Under the pieces are notes generated by a model, which was given only the letters and a program-made list of their open reading frames with translations, did no database searches and was not told where the DNA came from. Source: Bacteroidota bacterium (GTDB lineage Bacteria; Bacteroidota; Bacteroidia; Sphingobacteriales; Sphingobacteriaceae). Taken from it: a DNA stretch of 64,000 nt. The position numbers were made by a program, and so were the translations under genes. Below are positions 6,924-15,176 of this stretch, in pieces (position 1 is the stretch's first letter; every line of letters begins with the position of its first letter). The DNA lies in NCBI GenBank assembly GCA_023450085.1, contig JAEXHI010000024.1:1-64000 (forward strand), read 5' to 3'.

Positions 6924-8882
6924 CTAAGCATCAATTTTTGCATATTTGGCATTACGCTCAATGAACTCTCTACGTGGTGCAACCTCATCGCCCATTAACA
7001 TAGAGAAAGTATGGTCACATTCCGCAGCATTTTCAATAGTCGCTTGCATTAGGGTACGACGAGCAGGATCTAAAGTAGTTTCCCACAATTGCTCTGCATT
7101 CATCTCTCCCAAACCTTTATAACGTTGTACGTGTACACTATCCTCTTTACCTGCACCTTTTAAACGTTGAATTGCAGCATCACGCTGTGCGTCGTTCCAA
7201 GCGTATTCAAAATCTTTACCTTTCTTCACTTGATAAAGTGGTGGCGCAGCAATATAAACGTAACCTGCCTCAATTAATGGCTTCATATAACGGAAGAAGA
7301 ATGTTAAAATCAACGTAGTAATGTGCGACCCGTCGATATCGGCATCCGTCATGATTACGATTTTATGATAACGCAGCTTGTTTAAATTTAAAGCCTTATC
7401 GTCTTCCTCCGTACCAATGCTCACCCCTAACGCGGTAAACATGTTCTTGATCTCATCATTCTCGTAAATCTTATGCTCCATCGCTTTCTCCACATTCAAG
7501 ATCTTACCTTTTAATGGAAGAATAGCTTGATAGTTACGATCACGACCTTGCTTAGCGGTACCACCCGCCGAGTCACCCTCAACTAGGAAGATTTCGCATT
7601 TTTCTGGATCACTGTCAGAGCAATCGGCCAATTTACCTGGTAAGCCAGAACCACCCATCACGCTCTTACGTTGAACCATCTCACGAGCTTTACGAGCAGC
7701 TGCTCTTGCGGTAGCGGCCAAAATCACCTTGTTGATGATCATTTTAGCTTCCTTCGGATTTTCCTCTAAGTAGTATCCCAGAGCTTCACCTACAGCCACG
7801 TCAACCGCACCCATCACCTCAGAGTTACCTAATTTGGTTTTGGTCTGTCCCTCAAATTGAGGTTCTGCAACTTTTACAGAAACTACCGCAGTCAAACCTT
7901 CTCTAAAGTCATCACCAGTAATTTCCATCTTAAGGTTCTTTAACAAACCAGATTTATCAGCATACGCTTTTAAAGTACGCGTTAAACCACGACGGAAGCC
8001 TGCGATATGCGTACCTCCTTCATGAGTATTGATGTTATTTACATAAGAGTGAACGTTTTCCGAATAACTGTCGTTGTATTGGAAAGCTAACTCTACCGGA
8101 ATACCATTTTTAATCCCTTCAACGTAGATCGGCTCTGGCAAGAATGATGCACGCGTGCCATCTAAAAAGGCAACAAACTCTTTCAAACCGCCATCAGAAT
8201 GGAAAACTTCTTGAAAGAAAGTACCGTCTTCTAAAACCTCACGTTCATCAGTTAGGGTTAACTTAATACCTTTGTTCAAGAAGGCCAATTCACGTAAACG
8301 AGCAGCTAAAGTATCATATTTGTACTCTGTAGTTTGGGTAAAGATGGTCGGATCTGGGCTGAAAGTTACAATTGTACCTCTTTTGTCGGTTGTACCCACT
8401 TCTTTCACATCATACTGAGGAACACCAATTTGATACTCCTGCATCCAGATTTTACCTTCACGGTGTACCTCTGCTTTTAAGTGGGTAGATAATGCATTAA
8501 CACAACTTACACCCACACCGTGCAAACCACCAGAAACCTTATAGGTATCTTTATCGAATTTACCACCTGCGTGCAAAACGGTCATTACAATTTCTAATGC
8601 CGATTTATTTTCTTTTGTATTGATACCAGTCGGAATACCACGACCATTATCTTCAACCCTGATAGAGTTACCTTCTAAAATATTTACATAGATCGTATCT
8701 GCGTGACCGGCCAAAGCCTCATCAATAGAGTTATCTACAACCTCATAAACCAAGTGGTGCAAACCTTTAACTCCAGTATCACCAATATACATCGAAGGAC
8801 GCTTACGAACAGCTTCCAAGCCTTCTAAAACCTGTATATTATCGGCCGAATAATTTGAGTTTGGATTTTTTTCTTCGCTCAT
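6924..8882 (-). CDS. gyrB: DNA gyrase subunit B
   Basis: GyrB is the ATPase subunit of the type II topoisomerase that introduces negative supercoils. The 652-residue protein has the GHKL ATPase domain (RPSMYIGDTG, EVVDNSIDEALAG, DNGRGIPTG, GGLHGVGVSCVNALS), the transducer domain, and the TOPRIM domain with EGDSAGG and the metal-binding DADIDGSHI. The C-terminal tail region has QRYKGLGEMN and LWETTLDP. Length and motifs match short-form Bacteroidota GyrB. A second paralogue at 48893 is ParE. The KHXLRNHS-type and TOPRIM details favour gyrase here, supported by the EKCEIFLVEGDSAGG signature. The gene is transcribed alone and ends at its own terminator. Confidence 0.97.
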   Translation of the reverse strand: MSEEKNPNSNYSADNIQVLEGLEAVRKRPSMYIGDTGVKGLHHLVYEVVDNSIDEALAGHADTIYVNILEGNSIRVEDNGRGIPTGINTKENKSALEIVMTVLHAGGKFDKDTYKVSGGLHGVGVSCVNALSTHLKAEVHREGKIWMQEYQIGVPQYDVKEVGTTDKRGTIVTFSPDPTIFTQTTEYKYDTLAARLRELAFLNKGIKLTLTDEREVLEDGTFFQEVFHSDGGLKEFVAFLDGTRASFLPEPIYVEGIKNGIPVELAFQYNDSYSENVHSYVNNINTHEGGTHIAGFRRGLTRTLKAYADKSGLLKNLKMEITGDDFREGLTAVVSVKVAEPQFEGQTKTKLGNSEVMGAVDVAVGEALGYYLEENPKEAKMIINKVILAATARAAARKAREMVQRKSVMGGSGLPGKLADCSDSDPEKCEIFLVEGDSAGGTAKQGRDRNYQAILPLKGKILNVEKAMEHKIYENDEIKNMFTALGVSIGTEEDDKALNLNKLRYHKIVIMTDADIDGSHITTLILTFFFRYMKPLIEAGYVYIAAPPLYQVKKGKDFEYAWNDAQRDAAIQRLKGAGKEDSVHVQRYKGLGEMNAEQLWETTLDPARRTLMQATIENAAECDHTFSMLMGDEVAPRREFIERNAKYAKIDA

Positions 8883-8939
8883 ATTTTATGTTCAAATTTA
8901 AGAATCAAAAATACGCAATTTTTATGGATTTCAGGGTAT

Positions 8940-8948
8940 TGTGGATAA
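8940..8948 (-). promoter_or_regulatory. Consensus DnaA-box sequence upstream of gyrB
   Basis: The 9-mer TTATCCACA is present on the minus strand, 58 bases upstream of the gyrB start. It is a single copy with no cluster of further boxes and no dnaA nearby. It may be a chance match or a DnaA-responsive site. Confidence 0.25.
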
Positions 8949-9089
8949 CTATTCGAGTGTTAAAATCATCTAAAAAGTGTCACAATTTCATCGACTTACA
9001 AAAGCGTTTTTACATACTCAAAAAAAGACTTTACACCCAACAAAAATGTTTAATAAGCACCTACTTTTAGGATGTTCGGATTTGATTTT

Positions 9090-9097
9090 TATATTTG
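9090..9097 (+). promoter_or_regulatory. Bacteroidota-type -7 element upstream of the OmpH-like gene
   Basis: TATATTTG matches the Bacteroidota -7 consensus TAnnTTTG and ends 20 bases before the ATG. No convincing -33 TTTG is seen at the usual distance. An AGAAGGA sequence lies between it and the start, a rare Shine-Dalgarno-like site in this window. Confidence 0.35.
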
Positions 9098-9117
9098 CTA
9101 AAATTTAGAAGGACAGA

Positions 9118-9720
9118 ATGAAACTAAACACAGTAAAATTTAGCGGATTAGCTACTGCAATTGCCATCGTTTCTGTGATGAGCGCTTGTGGAAACAAAGA
9201 GACAAAAACCGAAGGTACTACGGCTAAAACCACCGTAAGTGTAGATGCCAATAAGGATAAAATTGTATTTGTAGATTCAGATTCATTGCTGAACCAATAC
9301 GAGTACTTTAAAGTGTTGAAAAACAAGATGGAAGCTAAAGGAAAAGCTGCCGATGCAGATCTTAAAGCAAAAGGACAAGCTTTCCAACGTGACATGGAAC
9401 AATACAGAGCACAAGCCAATAACCTAACTGCTGAACAAAGAGCTTTAACAGAAGAAAGACTAGGCCGTAAACAACAAGAATTGCAAGCTTACCAACAAAA
9501 TGCTGGTGCTGCTTTCCAAAATGAGCAAGCAAAGGAACAAGAAGCACTTTACAACAAAGTAGCAGATTTCCTTAAAACCTACGCAAAAGAAAAAGGCTAC
9601 AAAATGGTATTGAAATACCAAAAAGGAATGGGTGATATTCTTTTTGCTGATGAAAGTTTAGATGTAACTAGAGAAGTAATCAAAGGCTTAAACGAAGCTT
9701 ATAACAAAGAGAAGAAATAA
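9118..9720 (+). CDS. OmpH/Skp-family periplasmic chaperone, lipoprotein form
   Basis: This 200-residue protein has a lipoprotein signal peptide with the lipobox MSAC (Cys at residue 24), then a short linker and the OmpH core. A first strand, KIVFVDSDSLLNQY, is followed by a long charged coiled coil at about 70-155, rich in Glu, Gln, Lys and Ala, and a closing region with KGYKMVLKY and GDILFADESLDVT. Skp-like proteins hold unfolded outer-membrane proteins in the periplasm through coiled-coil tentacles. Lipid anchoring would fix it to a membrane. An AGAAGGA motif precedes the ATG and a perfect terminator follows. It appears monocistronic. Confidence 0.88.
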   Translation: MKLNTVKFSGLATAIAIVSVMSACGNKETKTEGTTAKTTVSVDANKDKIVFVDSDSLLNQYEYFKVLKNKMEAKGKAADADLKAKGQAFQRDMEQYRAQANNLTAEQRALTEERLGRKQQELQAYQQNAGAAFQNEQAKEQEALYNKVADFLKTYAKEKGYKMVLKYQKGMGDILFADESLDVTREVIKGLNEAYNKEKK

Positions 9721-9730
9721 GAATACTTTA

Positions 9731-9758
9731 AAGCCCCGCTACCGCGGGGCTTTTTTTT
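9731..9758 (+). terminator. Intrinsic terminator of the OmpH-like gene
   Basis: A perfect 9-bp stem, AAGCCCCGC with GCGGGGCTT, has a TACC loop and is followed by a run of eight T that overlaps the stem end. It lies 10 bases after the stop codon. Confidence 0.92.
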
Positions 9759-9796
9759 GGAATTTAATTCTAAATGGTTTAAATTGGGTTCTACCT

Positions 9797-10243
9797 ATGG
9801 AACCACGTCAAAAATTATTTTGGGAGATCAAATCACTCCTTCAAAACGCGTTTGCCGATCGCTTAACTACAAGTAGCGACGGCTCTTTTTTACATATCGA
9901 AGAAACTGAATTTTGGATTGGCAGCAACCCTAACAGTCTGTTAATTGGCTTTGGATACTGCCATGAAAACTATAACAATAGTGATATTGAAGCAGACTCT
10001 GAACAGATATATCAGTCTATCTTCAAGTTATTAACCAACAGGATAAAGATTACCAAGTATTTTAAAGGCAAGCAAATGTTTAAAACAAAATTAGAGGTTG
10101 AAATTAATGAAGATCAATTAGAAGAGATAGGAAGCGAATCTGCCCTGCTATTTTATTATTGGAGAAAAACAACCACAGAAATAGAGTTTAAACCAAAAAT
10201 AATAGAAAAAAGCCTTTTAGAGCACTATAGAGATAAGTACTAG
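9797..10243 (+). CDS. Protein of unknown function, 148 residues
   Basis: I do not recognise a family. The protein is soluble, with no signal peptide or membrane segment. An amphipathic N-terminal helix (LFWEIKSLL) is followed by alternating strands (FLHIEETEFWIGS, LLIGFGYCHENY), an acidic middle (IEADSEQIYQSIF) and a Lys/Glu-rich end. The pattern fits a small alpha/beta protein. The reading frame has normal codon use and an ATG at 9797. The next gene on the same strand encodes an EcsC-family protein 83 bases on, so a shared transcript is possible. Confidence 0.7.
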   Translation: MEPRQKLFWEIKSLLQNAFADRLTTSSDGSFLHIEETEFWIGSNPNSLLIGFGYCHENYNNSDIEADSEQIYQSIFKLLTNRIKITKYFKGKQMFKTKLEVEINEDQLEEIGSESALLFYYWRKTTTEIEFKPKIIEKSLLEHYRDKY

Positions 10244-10326
10244 ACATATAAATCTATTTCAACCGCAGCTGCCAAACACAGTAACTTTCCCCAACTTCTT
10301 TGACTCTAAGCTGTTATTATTCAACA

Positions 10327-11064
10327 ATGATGAACAATTATAAGCAGCAAGCAGCCTTAGAGCTTCAATTCTGGAAACTGGAGGTGATGAAAAAGCCATC
10401 ATTGGCAGGAAATATTGCAACCAAAGTTCAGGAAAAAATAAACAGCTATATTCCTCAAAAAGTACATGATGCCATTACCATAACCATAAAACAGATGGTA
10501 AAAGCAGTACTTTTCGGTTCGGAAATAACCAGTCCCAATTTACCTCCTACAGAAATGAGCTTGATTCATCGAGAGGCTTTGGTAAAATCCAAAATTGACA
10601 GCTATTGCAAAACCGGTGCAGCCGAAGGCGGGGTTACCGGTGCAGGTGGATTTTTAATGAGCATGGCTGATTTTCCCATATTAATCGCCATCAAAATCAA
10701 ACTGCTTTACGAAATTGCCGCACTTTATGGTTTCAACACCAGCGATTTTAGAGAGCGCTTGTATATCCTGCACATCTTTCAGTTAGCCTTTTCGAGCAAA
10801 AAAGGAGCTCAAAAAGTATTGGCACAAATGGAGAACTGGGATGAAAAACTATTCTTACTCCCAGAAAGTGGTGATGATTTTGATTGGCAAACTTTCCAAC
10901 AAGAGTATCGTGATTATATTGACTTAGCTAAATTGGCGCAATTGCTTCCAGTAGTAGGTGCTGCCGTTGGTGCAGTTGCTAACTACCAACTCATTAAAAA
11001 ACTTGGAAAAACAGCAATGATGAGTTATCGGATGCGGAAATTGAATGATGCAATGATTGGATAA
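10327..11064 (+). CDS. EcsC-family protein
   Basis: This 245-residue protein matches the EcsC family: an N-terminal helical part, the glycine-rich segment EGGVTGAGGFLMSMADFPILIAIKIKLL, an internal helix with LYILHIFQLAFS, and the C-terminal LPVVGAAVGAVANYQLIKKLGKTA repeat-like helix. EcsC was named for its operon with an ABC transporter in Bacillus, but its biochemical role is unknown. The Gly/Ala-rich segments suggest membrane association. ATG 10327 or the adjacent ATG 10330 is preferred to an upstream TTG at 10300. No ABC transporter genes are adjacent. Confidence 0.85.
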   Translation: MMNNYKQQAALELQFWKLEVMKKPSLAGNIATKVQEKINSYIPQKVHDAITITIKQMVKAVLFGSEITSPNLPPTEMSLIHREALVKSKIDSYCKTGAAEGGVTGAGGFLMSMADFPILIAIKIKLLYEIAALYGFNTSDFRERLYILHIFQLAFSSKKGAQKVLAQMENWDEKLFLLPESGDDFDWQTFQQEYRDYIDLAKLAQLLPVVGAAVGAVANYQLIKKLGKTAMMSYRMRKLNDAMIG

Positions 11065-11096
11065 GGTAATGCTGGTACGAACTTCCCTTTGTTCGT

Positions 11097-11127
11097 TGTC
11101 ACGCTGAAGCTATCGAAGCGTCTGACA
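11097..11127. repeat. Small palindromic REP-like element
   Basis: TGTCA and TGACA form the ends, with an inner CGCT/AGCG pair around a TCGAAG-containing loop. The same general layout (TCACGCTGA ... CTGACA) recurs at 55114-55165. It lies 33 bases downstream of the EcsC gene in a 231-base spacer that is otherwise featureless. Confidence 0.5.
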
Positions 11128-11295
11128 AATAAGGAATGCTCTTCAAAAAACTATATTGGTTATCTGGGGCTTCTCATAGCCTTGTTTAATTGAACTTCAC
11201 ATAAAATTGGCTTTTATTAATTGCATTTATGGATTTAGCTGCAAATGAACATCCTTAAAACACTATCTAATTATTTAAACAATAAAAGCTAAGCA

Positions 11296-13275
11296 ATGCT
11301 CAAAATCTTTTCAACCGCTTTATTTTTATTTACAGTCACTATTCAAAGTCAGGCTCAAAACTTCTCATTAAGTGAGAAAAATTTAGATTCACTAAATGCG
11401 AAGATTGCCCTATTAAAAGATAAATACAAAAAAAGCACCCCTCAAATTATAAAGTCATTTCCCCAGACTACCGCTAGCTATTTTGAACTGATCACACAAG
11501 ATCCAAAAACTTTTCTCATTGCGCTCGAGAAAGCCAAGAGTTTCGAAGAACTGGCAAAATCATTTCCAGGTCTTTTAATTGACAAAGACATATTAATCAT
11601 CAAAAACATCTATCGCGACTACAACAAAGCACTTAAAATTGACATAAACAGCTTTGGCATTGGACATAGTGGAGACCATAGAATAACACTAAAATACACT
11701 GACTCCTTAAATAAGGATGACTTGAAATATTTTTATTCTAGCTATAGCTATAAAGGAAAAACTACCGTAAGCGGATTTTACTTAAAAACAAAATTCAATA
11801 TTACTGAAATACCCTCGAAATATGCAGACTGGGTAAATTACAATGACATACTAATCGAGCCTGAAAAACCAATCTTTTTATCCAAACCTAAAAACCAACT
11901 AGATCAATTAAAATTTAAAAAAAACATATTCGATTCCCTAAATAACTACTTTAACAACCAAACTAATAAACCCAAATATACTCAAGGGCATGATGACAAA
12001 TTGTTGCTTCAAAACATGGAAAAATGGGAAGGCCAACATAAAAAATTCGCTGACAGTTTATACCAAAATGACACAAAATTCAAAAAACTACTAAACAGCG
12101 CACTATCTTATGCGGAGAAAAATTCAGCAACAAATGAAGGATTAGAGAAACTCGCATTGCTGATATTCCCTAAACAAAAAAGCCTCAACCTATTAAGACA
12201 GCAGCAAATCATTGGCACTTGCAGTTATGATGACAGGCCACTAGATCAATTAAAAAACATAGCATTTCTTTCTGCAGAAACTTCAAATTGGAGTTTATAC
12301 ATCAAAGCAACACTAAACGTACTTAATGATCATGTTTCAAGAGTTGCGAATAGCAATATTGCCTCAGAAAACAGGAAAACTTATGTTGAGGATTTAGCAA
12401 GACTAGATTTAAATATTAATCATTTACTAATAGGTTCTAATTTGAGAATTGCAGACACCAGTAAAACACATTACTTTTCTGACGGGTCAAAAATTGCACA
12501 GGCTTATGCAAATTTAGATAAGGAAAAACAAAAAGAATTTGAACAAGCTGTTGAGGATATTATAAAAACCGCAGAATTTGACTCTTTCAACAAACTTCAC
12601 TTCTACAATACGCTTTTAAACTATAAGTATTTTATAAAAGATAGCTTAAAAGTTATTGAACTCAATCATAAAATAAAAACACTCATTCCATTTCTTCCAA
12701 AAGAAATAAAGTCAAGAATAGAAAATCCAAACAAGCTACTAACGGACATGCTTCACAATGAAGAGAGTCTCTTAGCGAAGTTCGACATTATCTCCTCAAC
12801 CGTAGGTGATATTTATTCTTACAATTACGGAGGCAAGTGCTGGAAAGCTAAACTAGTTGAAAAAAATACATCGAAAAAAATCATTTATGATTTAACGATG
12901 CCCATAGGAGAAAAATTGACGCCCTTAAACAATTTCGTTATCAAAATGGATAGTTTAAAATTTGCGGTGAATCAAAATCCTTTCTTAAAAAAACAATTAA
13001 ACAAAAACATAAAAAACAAACTTCACATTGAATTTACAGATGACAAATCGTTTACTAATCATAATAACAACACAACTGATGCCGTACCAGCAGCGTTATT
13101 ATCTAAACTAGATTTCCAAAATGCTATTTCTACTTATATAGATTTTTCTGATCACACCTATATCCGATATATATTGTTAAAAAACAATAATGTTTTAGCC
13201 ATAACACCTTCAAAAAATATTGACGCAAAAGAGAAATGTCAGTTATTTGATAAGAATGGAAAATTATTGCAATAA
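11296..13275 (+). CDS. Large exported protein of unknown function, 659 residues
   Basis: I do not recognise the family. A typical signal peptide of about 20 residues ends at SQAQ, giving a predicted periplasmic or surface protein of about 639 residues. The mature part is rich in Lys, Asn, Asp and Leu, largely helical in pattern, with few cysteines (including GTCSYDD and YNYGGKCWK). A beta-rich C-terminal third (IYSYNYGGKCWKAKLVE, IIYDLTMPIGEKL, KLHIEFTDDKSF) looks like a separate domain. Base composition is clearly more A+T-rich than in the neighbouring ABC-F gene, consistent with a lineage-specific gene. It stands alone, flanked by spacers with repeats. Confidence 0.7.
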   Translation: MLKIFSTALFLFTVTIQSQAQNFSLSEKNLDSLNAKIALLKDKYKKSTPQIIKSFPQTTASYFELITQDPKTFLIALEKAKSFEELAKSFPGLLIDKDILIIKNIYRDYNKALKIDINSFGIGHSGDHRITLKYTDSLNKDDLKYFYSSYSYKGKTTVSGFYLKTKFNITEIPSKYADWVNYNDILIEPEKPIFLSKPKNQLDQLKFKKNIFDSLNNYFNNQTNKPKYTQGHDDKLLLQNMEKWEGQHKKFADSLYQNDTKFKKLLNSALSYAEKNSATNEGLEKLALLIFPKQKSLNLLRQQQIIGTCSYDDRPLDQLKNIAFLSAETSNWSLYIKATLNVLNDHVSRVANSNIASENRKTYVEDLARLDLNINHLLIGSNLRIADTSKTHYFSDGSKIAQAYANLDKEKQKEFEQAVEDIIKTAEFDSFNKLHFYNTLLNYKYFIKDSLKVIELNHKIKTLIPFLPKEIKSRIENPNKLLTDMLHNEESLLAKFDIISSTVGDIYSYNYGGKCWKAKLVEKNTSKKIIYDLTMPIGEKLTPLNNFVIKMDSLKFAVNQNPFLKKQLNKNIKNKLHIEFTDDKSFTNHNNNTTDAVPAALLSKLDFQNAISTYIDFSDHTYIRYILLKNNNVLAITPSKNIDAKEKCQLFDKNGKLLQ

Positions 13276-13326
13276 AACAAATACCTATGTATCAAATGCT
13301 TTTTTTATTGCTAAATACACATGGTC

Positions 13327-13342
13327 AAACCTCATGAGGTTT
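13327..13342. repeat. Perfect 16-bp palindrome AAACCTCATGAGGTTT
   Basis: The two 8-base halves are exact complements with no loop. A related but longer inverted repeat with AAACCTCGCAGG arms is present at 55191-55221, so it appears to belong to a dispersed palindrome family. It lies between the unknown exported protein and the ABC-F gene. Confidence 0.45.
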
Positions 13343-13396
13343 TAGTGGCCGCCACAACATTAAAACCTTTAACTTTCAACTCTTAACTTAAAAACG

Positions 13397-13404
13397 TACC
13401 TTTG
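13397..13404 (+). promoter_or_regulatory. Bacteroidota-type -7 element of the ABC-F gene
   Basis: TACCTTTG fits TAnnTTTG exactly and ends 19 bases upstream of the ATG. The same octamer occurs upstream of the RNA helicase at 55259. No clear -33 element is seen. Confidence 0.4.
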
Positions 13405-13423
13405 CGGCTTATTTTTCAGCAAC

Positions 13424-15049
13424 ATGATTTCAGTTTCAAACCTATCGTTACGTTACGGAAAACGTACACTATTTGAGGACGTTAACCTAAAATTCACCCA
13501 CGGCAATTGCTATGGCGTAATTGGCGCAAATGGCGCAGGTAAATCTACCTTCATGAAGATTTTATCTGGCGACGTACAGCAAACTAGCGGTTCGGTGGCC
13601 TTTACTCCAGGCGAACGCATGGCGGTACTTAAGCAAAACCACTATGAATTTGATGAATTCCCAGTGATTGAAACCGTAATGATGGGCCACAAGCAATTGT
13701 ACGACATCATGAAGGAAAAAGACGCCATCTATATGAAGGAGGATTTTACCGAAAAAGATGGCGAGCGTGCTGGAGAATTAGAAAATCTATTCGCTGAAAT
13801 GGACGGCTGGAACATGGAAAGCAATGCTGCAACCATGTTGAGCAACTTAGGTATCAAGGAAGAATTCCATCACAAGTTATTGAAAGAATTAGATGGTAAT
13901 CAAAAAGTACGTGTATTATTGGCACAAGCTTTATTTGGCAATCCTGATATTCTATTACTGGATGAGCCTACCAACGATTTGGACATCGATACCATTGCTT
14001 GGTTGGAGAATTTCCTAGCTGATTACCAAAACATCGTATTGGTAGTAAGTCACGACAGGCACTTTTTAGATGCCGTTTGTACGCATATCGTGGATATCGA
14101 TTTCAGTAAAATGAGCATCTACACCGGTAACTATAGCTTCTGGTATGAAAGTAGTCAATTAGCGTTGAAACAACGTTCAGACCAAAACAAGAAACTAGAA
14201 GATAAAGTAAAAGAATTACAGGAGTTTATCCGCAGGTTTAGTGCAAATGCTTCTAAATCTAAGCAAGCAACCTCACGTAAAAAAGCTTTAGATAAGATTG
14301 ATATTTCAGAAATCAAAGCATCTAGCCGTAAATACCCTGCAATCATGTTCAACAACAATGGCGCTCGTGAGGCTGGGGACCAAATTTTACAGTTAGAAAA
14401 ATTAAGCAAAACTGTTAACGGTGAAGTGATGTTCAAAGACATTAGCTTCATGGTTAATAAAGGCGATAAAATTGCAATTCTTTCTCAAAACAGTTTAGCT
14501 ACCGCAGCTTTTTACGAGGTATTAAACGGTAACGACAAAGATTACACCGGTGAGTTTAAATTTGGGGTAACCATTAGCATCGCTGATATCCCTAATGATA
14601 ATACTGAGTTTTTCGCAGACAAAGATGAAAATTTGGTAGACTGGTTACGTGAGTACTCGGGCACAGACGCTGACGAGCAATTTGTACGCAGTTTCTTAGG
14701 CCGTATGCTATTCTCAGGCGAGGAAGTAATGAAAAACGTAAAAGTGCTTTCTGGAGGGGAGAAAATGCGTTGTATGTTCTCTAGAATGATGTTGCAACAA
14801 GCAAATTTCTTATTGTTTGATGAACCAACCAACCACTTGGATTTGGAATCAATCACCGCTTTAAATAATGGCATGAAAGATTTCAAAGGCACAATGTTGT
14901 TTACTTCTCGAGATCATGCCTTAACAGAATCAGTTGCTAATCGTATCATTGAAATTACTCCAAAAGGAATGATCGATAAGTTAATGACTTACGATGAATA
15001 CATCAACAATAGTGATGTAGCGAAATTGAGAGAAGAAATGTACAAATAA
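13424..15049 (+). CDS. ABC-F family ATPase, YbiT-like, with a degenerate second ATP site
   Basis: This 541-residue soluble protein has two ABC domains and no membrane part. It aligns by eye with E. coli YbiT, including the linker hallmark RRFSANASKSKQATSR. ABC-F proteins act on ribosomes. NBD1 has Walker A GANGAGKS (34-41), Walker B ILLLDEPTNDLD and the switch SHDRHF, but its signature is LDGNQ (156-160). NBD2 has LSGGE (442-446) and Walker B LLFDEPTNHLD. Its Walker A position reads SQNSLATA (354-361), lacking the Gly-Lys-Ser/Thr, and its switch is SRDH with Arg496 in place of His. One composite ATP site is therefore intact and the other is lost. A bidirectional terminator follows. Confidence 0.93.
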   Translation: MISVSNLSLRYGKRTLFEDVNLKFTHGNCYGVIGANGAGKSTFMKILSGDVQQTSGSVAFTPGERMAVLKQNHYEFDEFPVIETVMMGHKQLYDIMKEKDAIYMKEDFTEKDGERAGELENLFAEMDGWNMESNAATMLSNLGIKEEFHHKLLKELDGNQKVRVLLAQALFGNPDILLLDEPTNDLDIDTIAWLENFLADYQNIVLVVSHDRHFLDAVCTHIVDIDFSKMSIYTGNYSFWYESSQLALKQRSDQNKKLEDKVKELQEFIRRFSANASKSKQATSRKKALDKIDISEIKASSRKYPAIMFNNNGAREAGDQILQLEKLSKTVNGEVMFKDISFMVNKGDKIAILSQNSLATAAFYEVLNGNDKDYTGEFKFGVTISIADIPNDNTEFFADKDENLVDWLREYSGTDADEQFVRSFLGRMLFSGEEVMKNVKVLSGGEKMRCMFSRMMLQQANFLLFDEPTNHLDLESITALNNGMKDFKGTMLFTSRDHALTESVANRIIEITPKGMIDKLMTYDEYINNSDVAKLREEMYK

Positions 15050-15123
15050 TCAAGGTCCTATCATTACGATCTAGATCTTCAAATCAACATCATTAAAGTA
15101 TAATCTAAATGATGGAAGCAAAT

Positions 15124-15153
15124 AAAAAAAGCCCCGCACGTGCGGGGCTTTTT
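15124..15153. terminator. Bidirectional terminator between the ABC-F gene and the TonB receptor
   Basis: Nine-base arms, GCCCCGCAC and GTGCGGGGC, meet with no spacer and are flanked by a run of A on the left and a run of T on the right. The hairpin therefore works on both strands. It serves the plus-strand ABC-F gene and the convergent minus-strand receptor. Confidence 0.92.
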
Positions 15154-15176
15154 CGTTTGCTTGGTTGTAAATATGG

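Noticed and set aside
8855..9070. 71-codon plus-strand frame upstream of gyrB
   Set aside because: It overlaps the gyrB start and promoter region and reads as A+T-rich Lys/Ile/Phe-rich noise with no domain.
8883..9117. Replication origin
   Set aside because: There is a single DnaA-box-like 9-mer, no DnaA-box cluster, no A+T-rich unwinding element beyond the general bias and no dnaA or gidA nearby.
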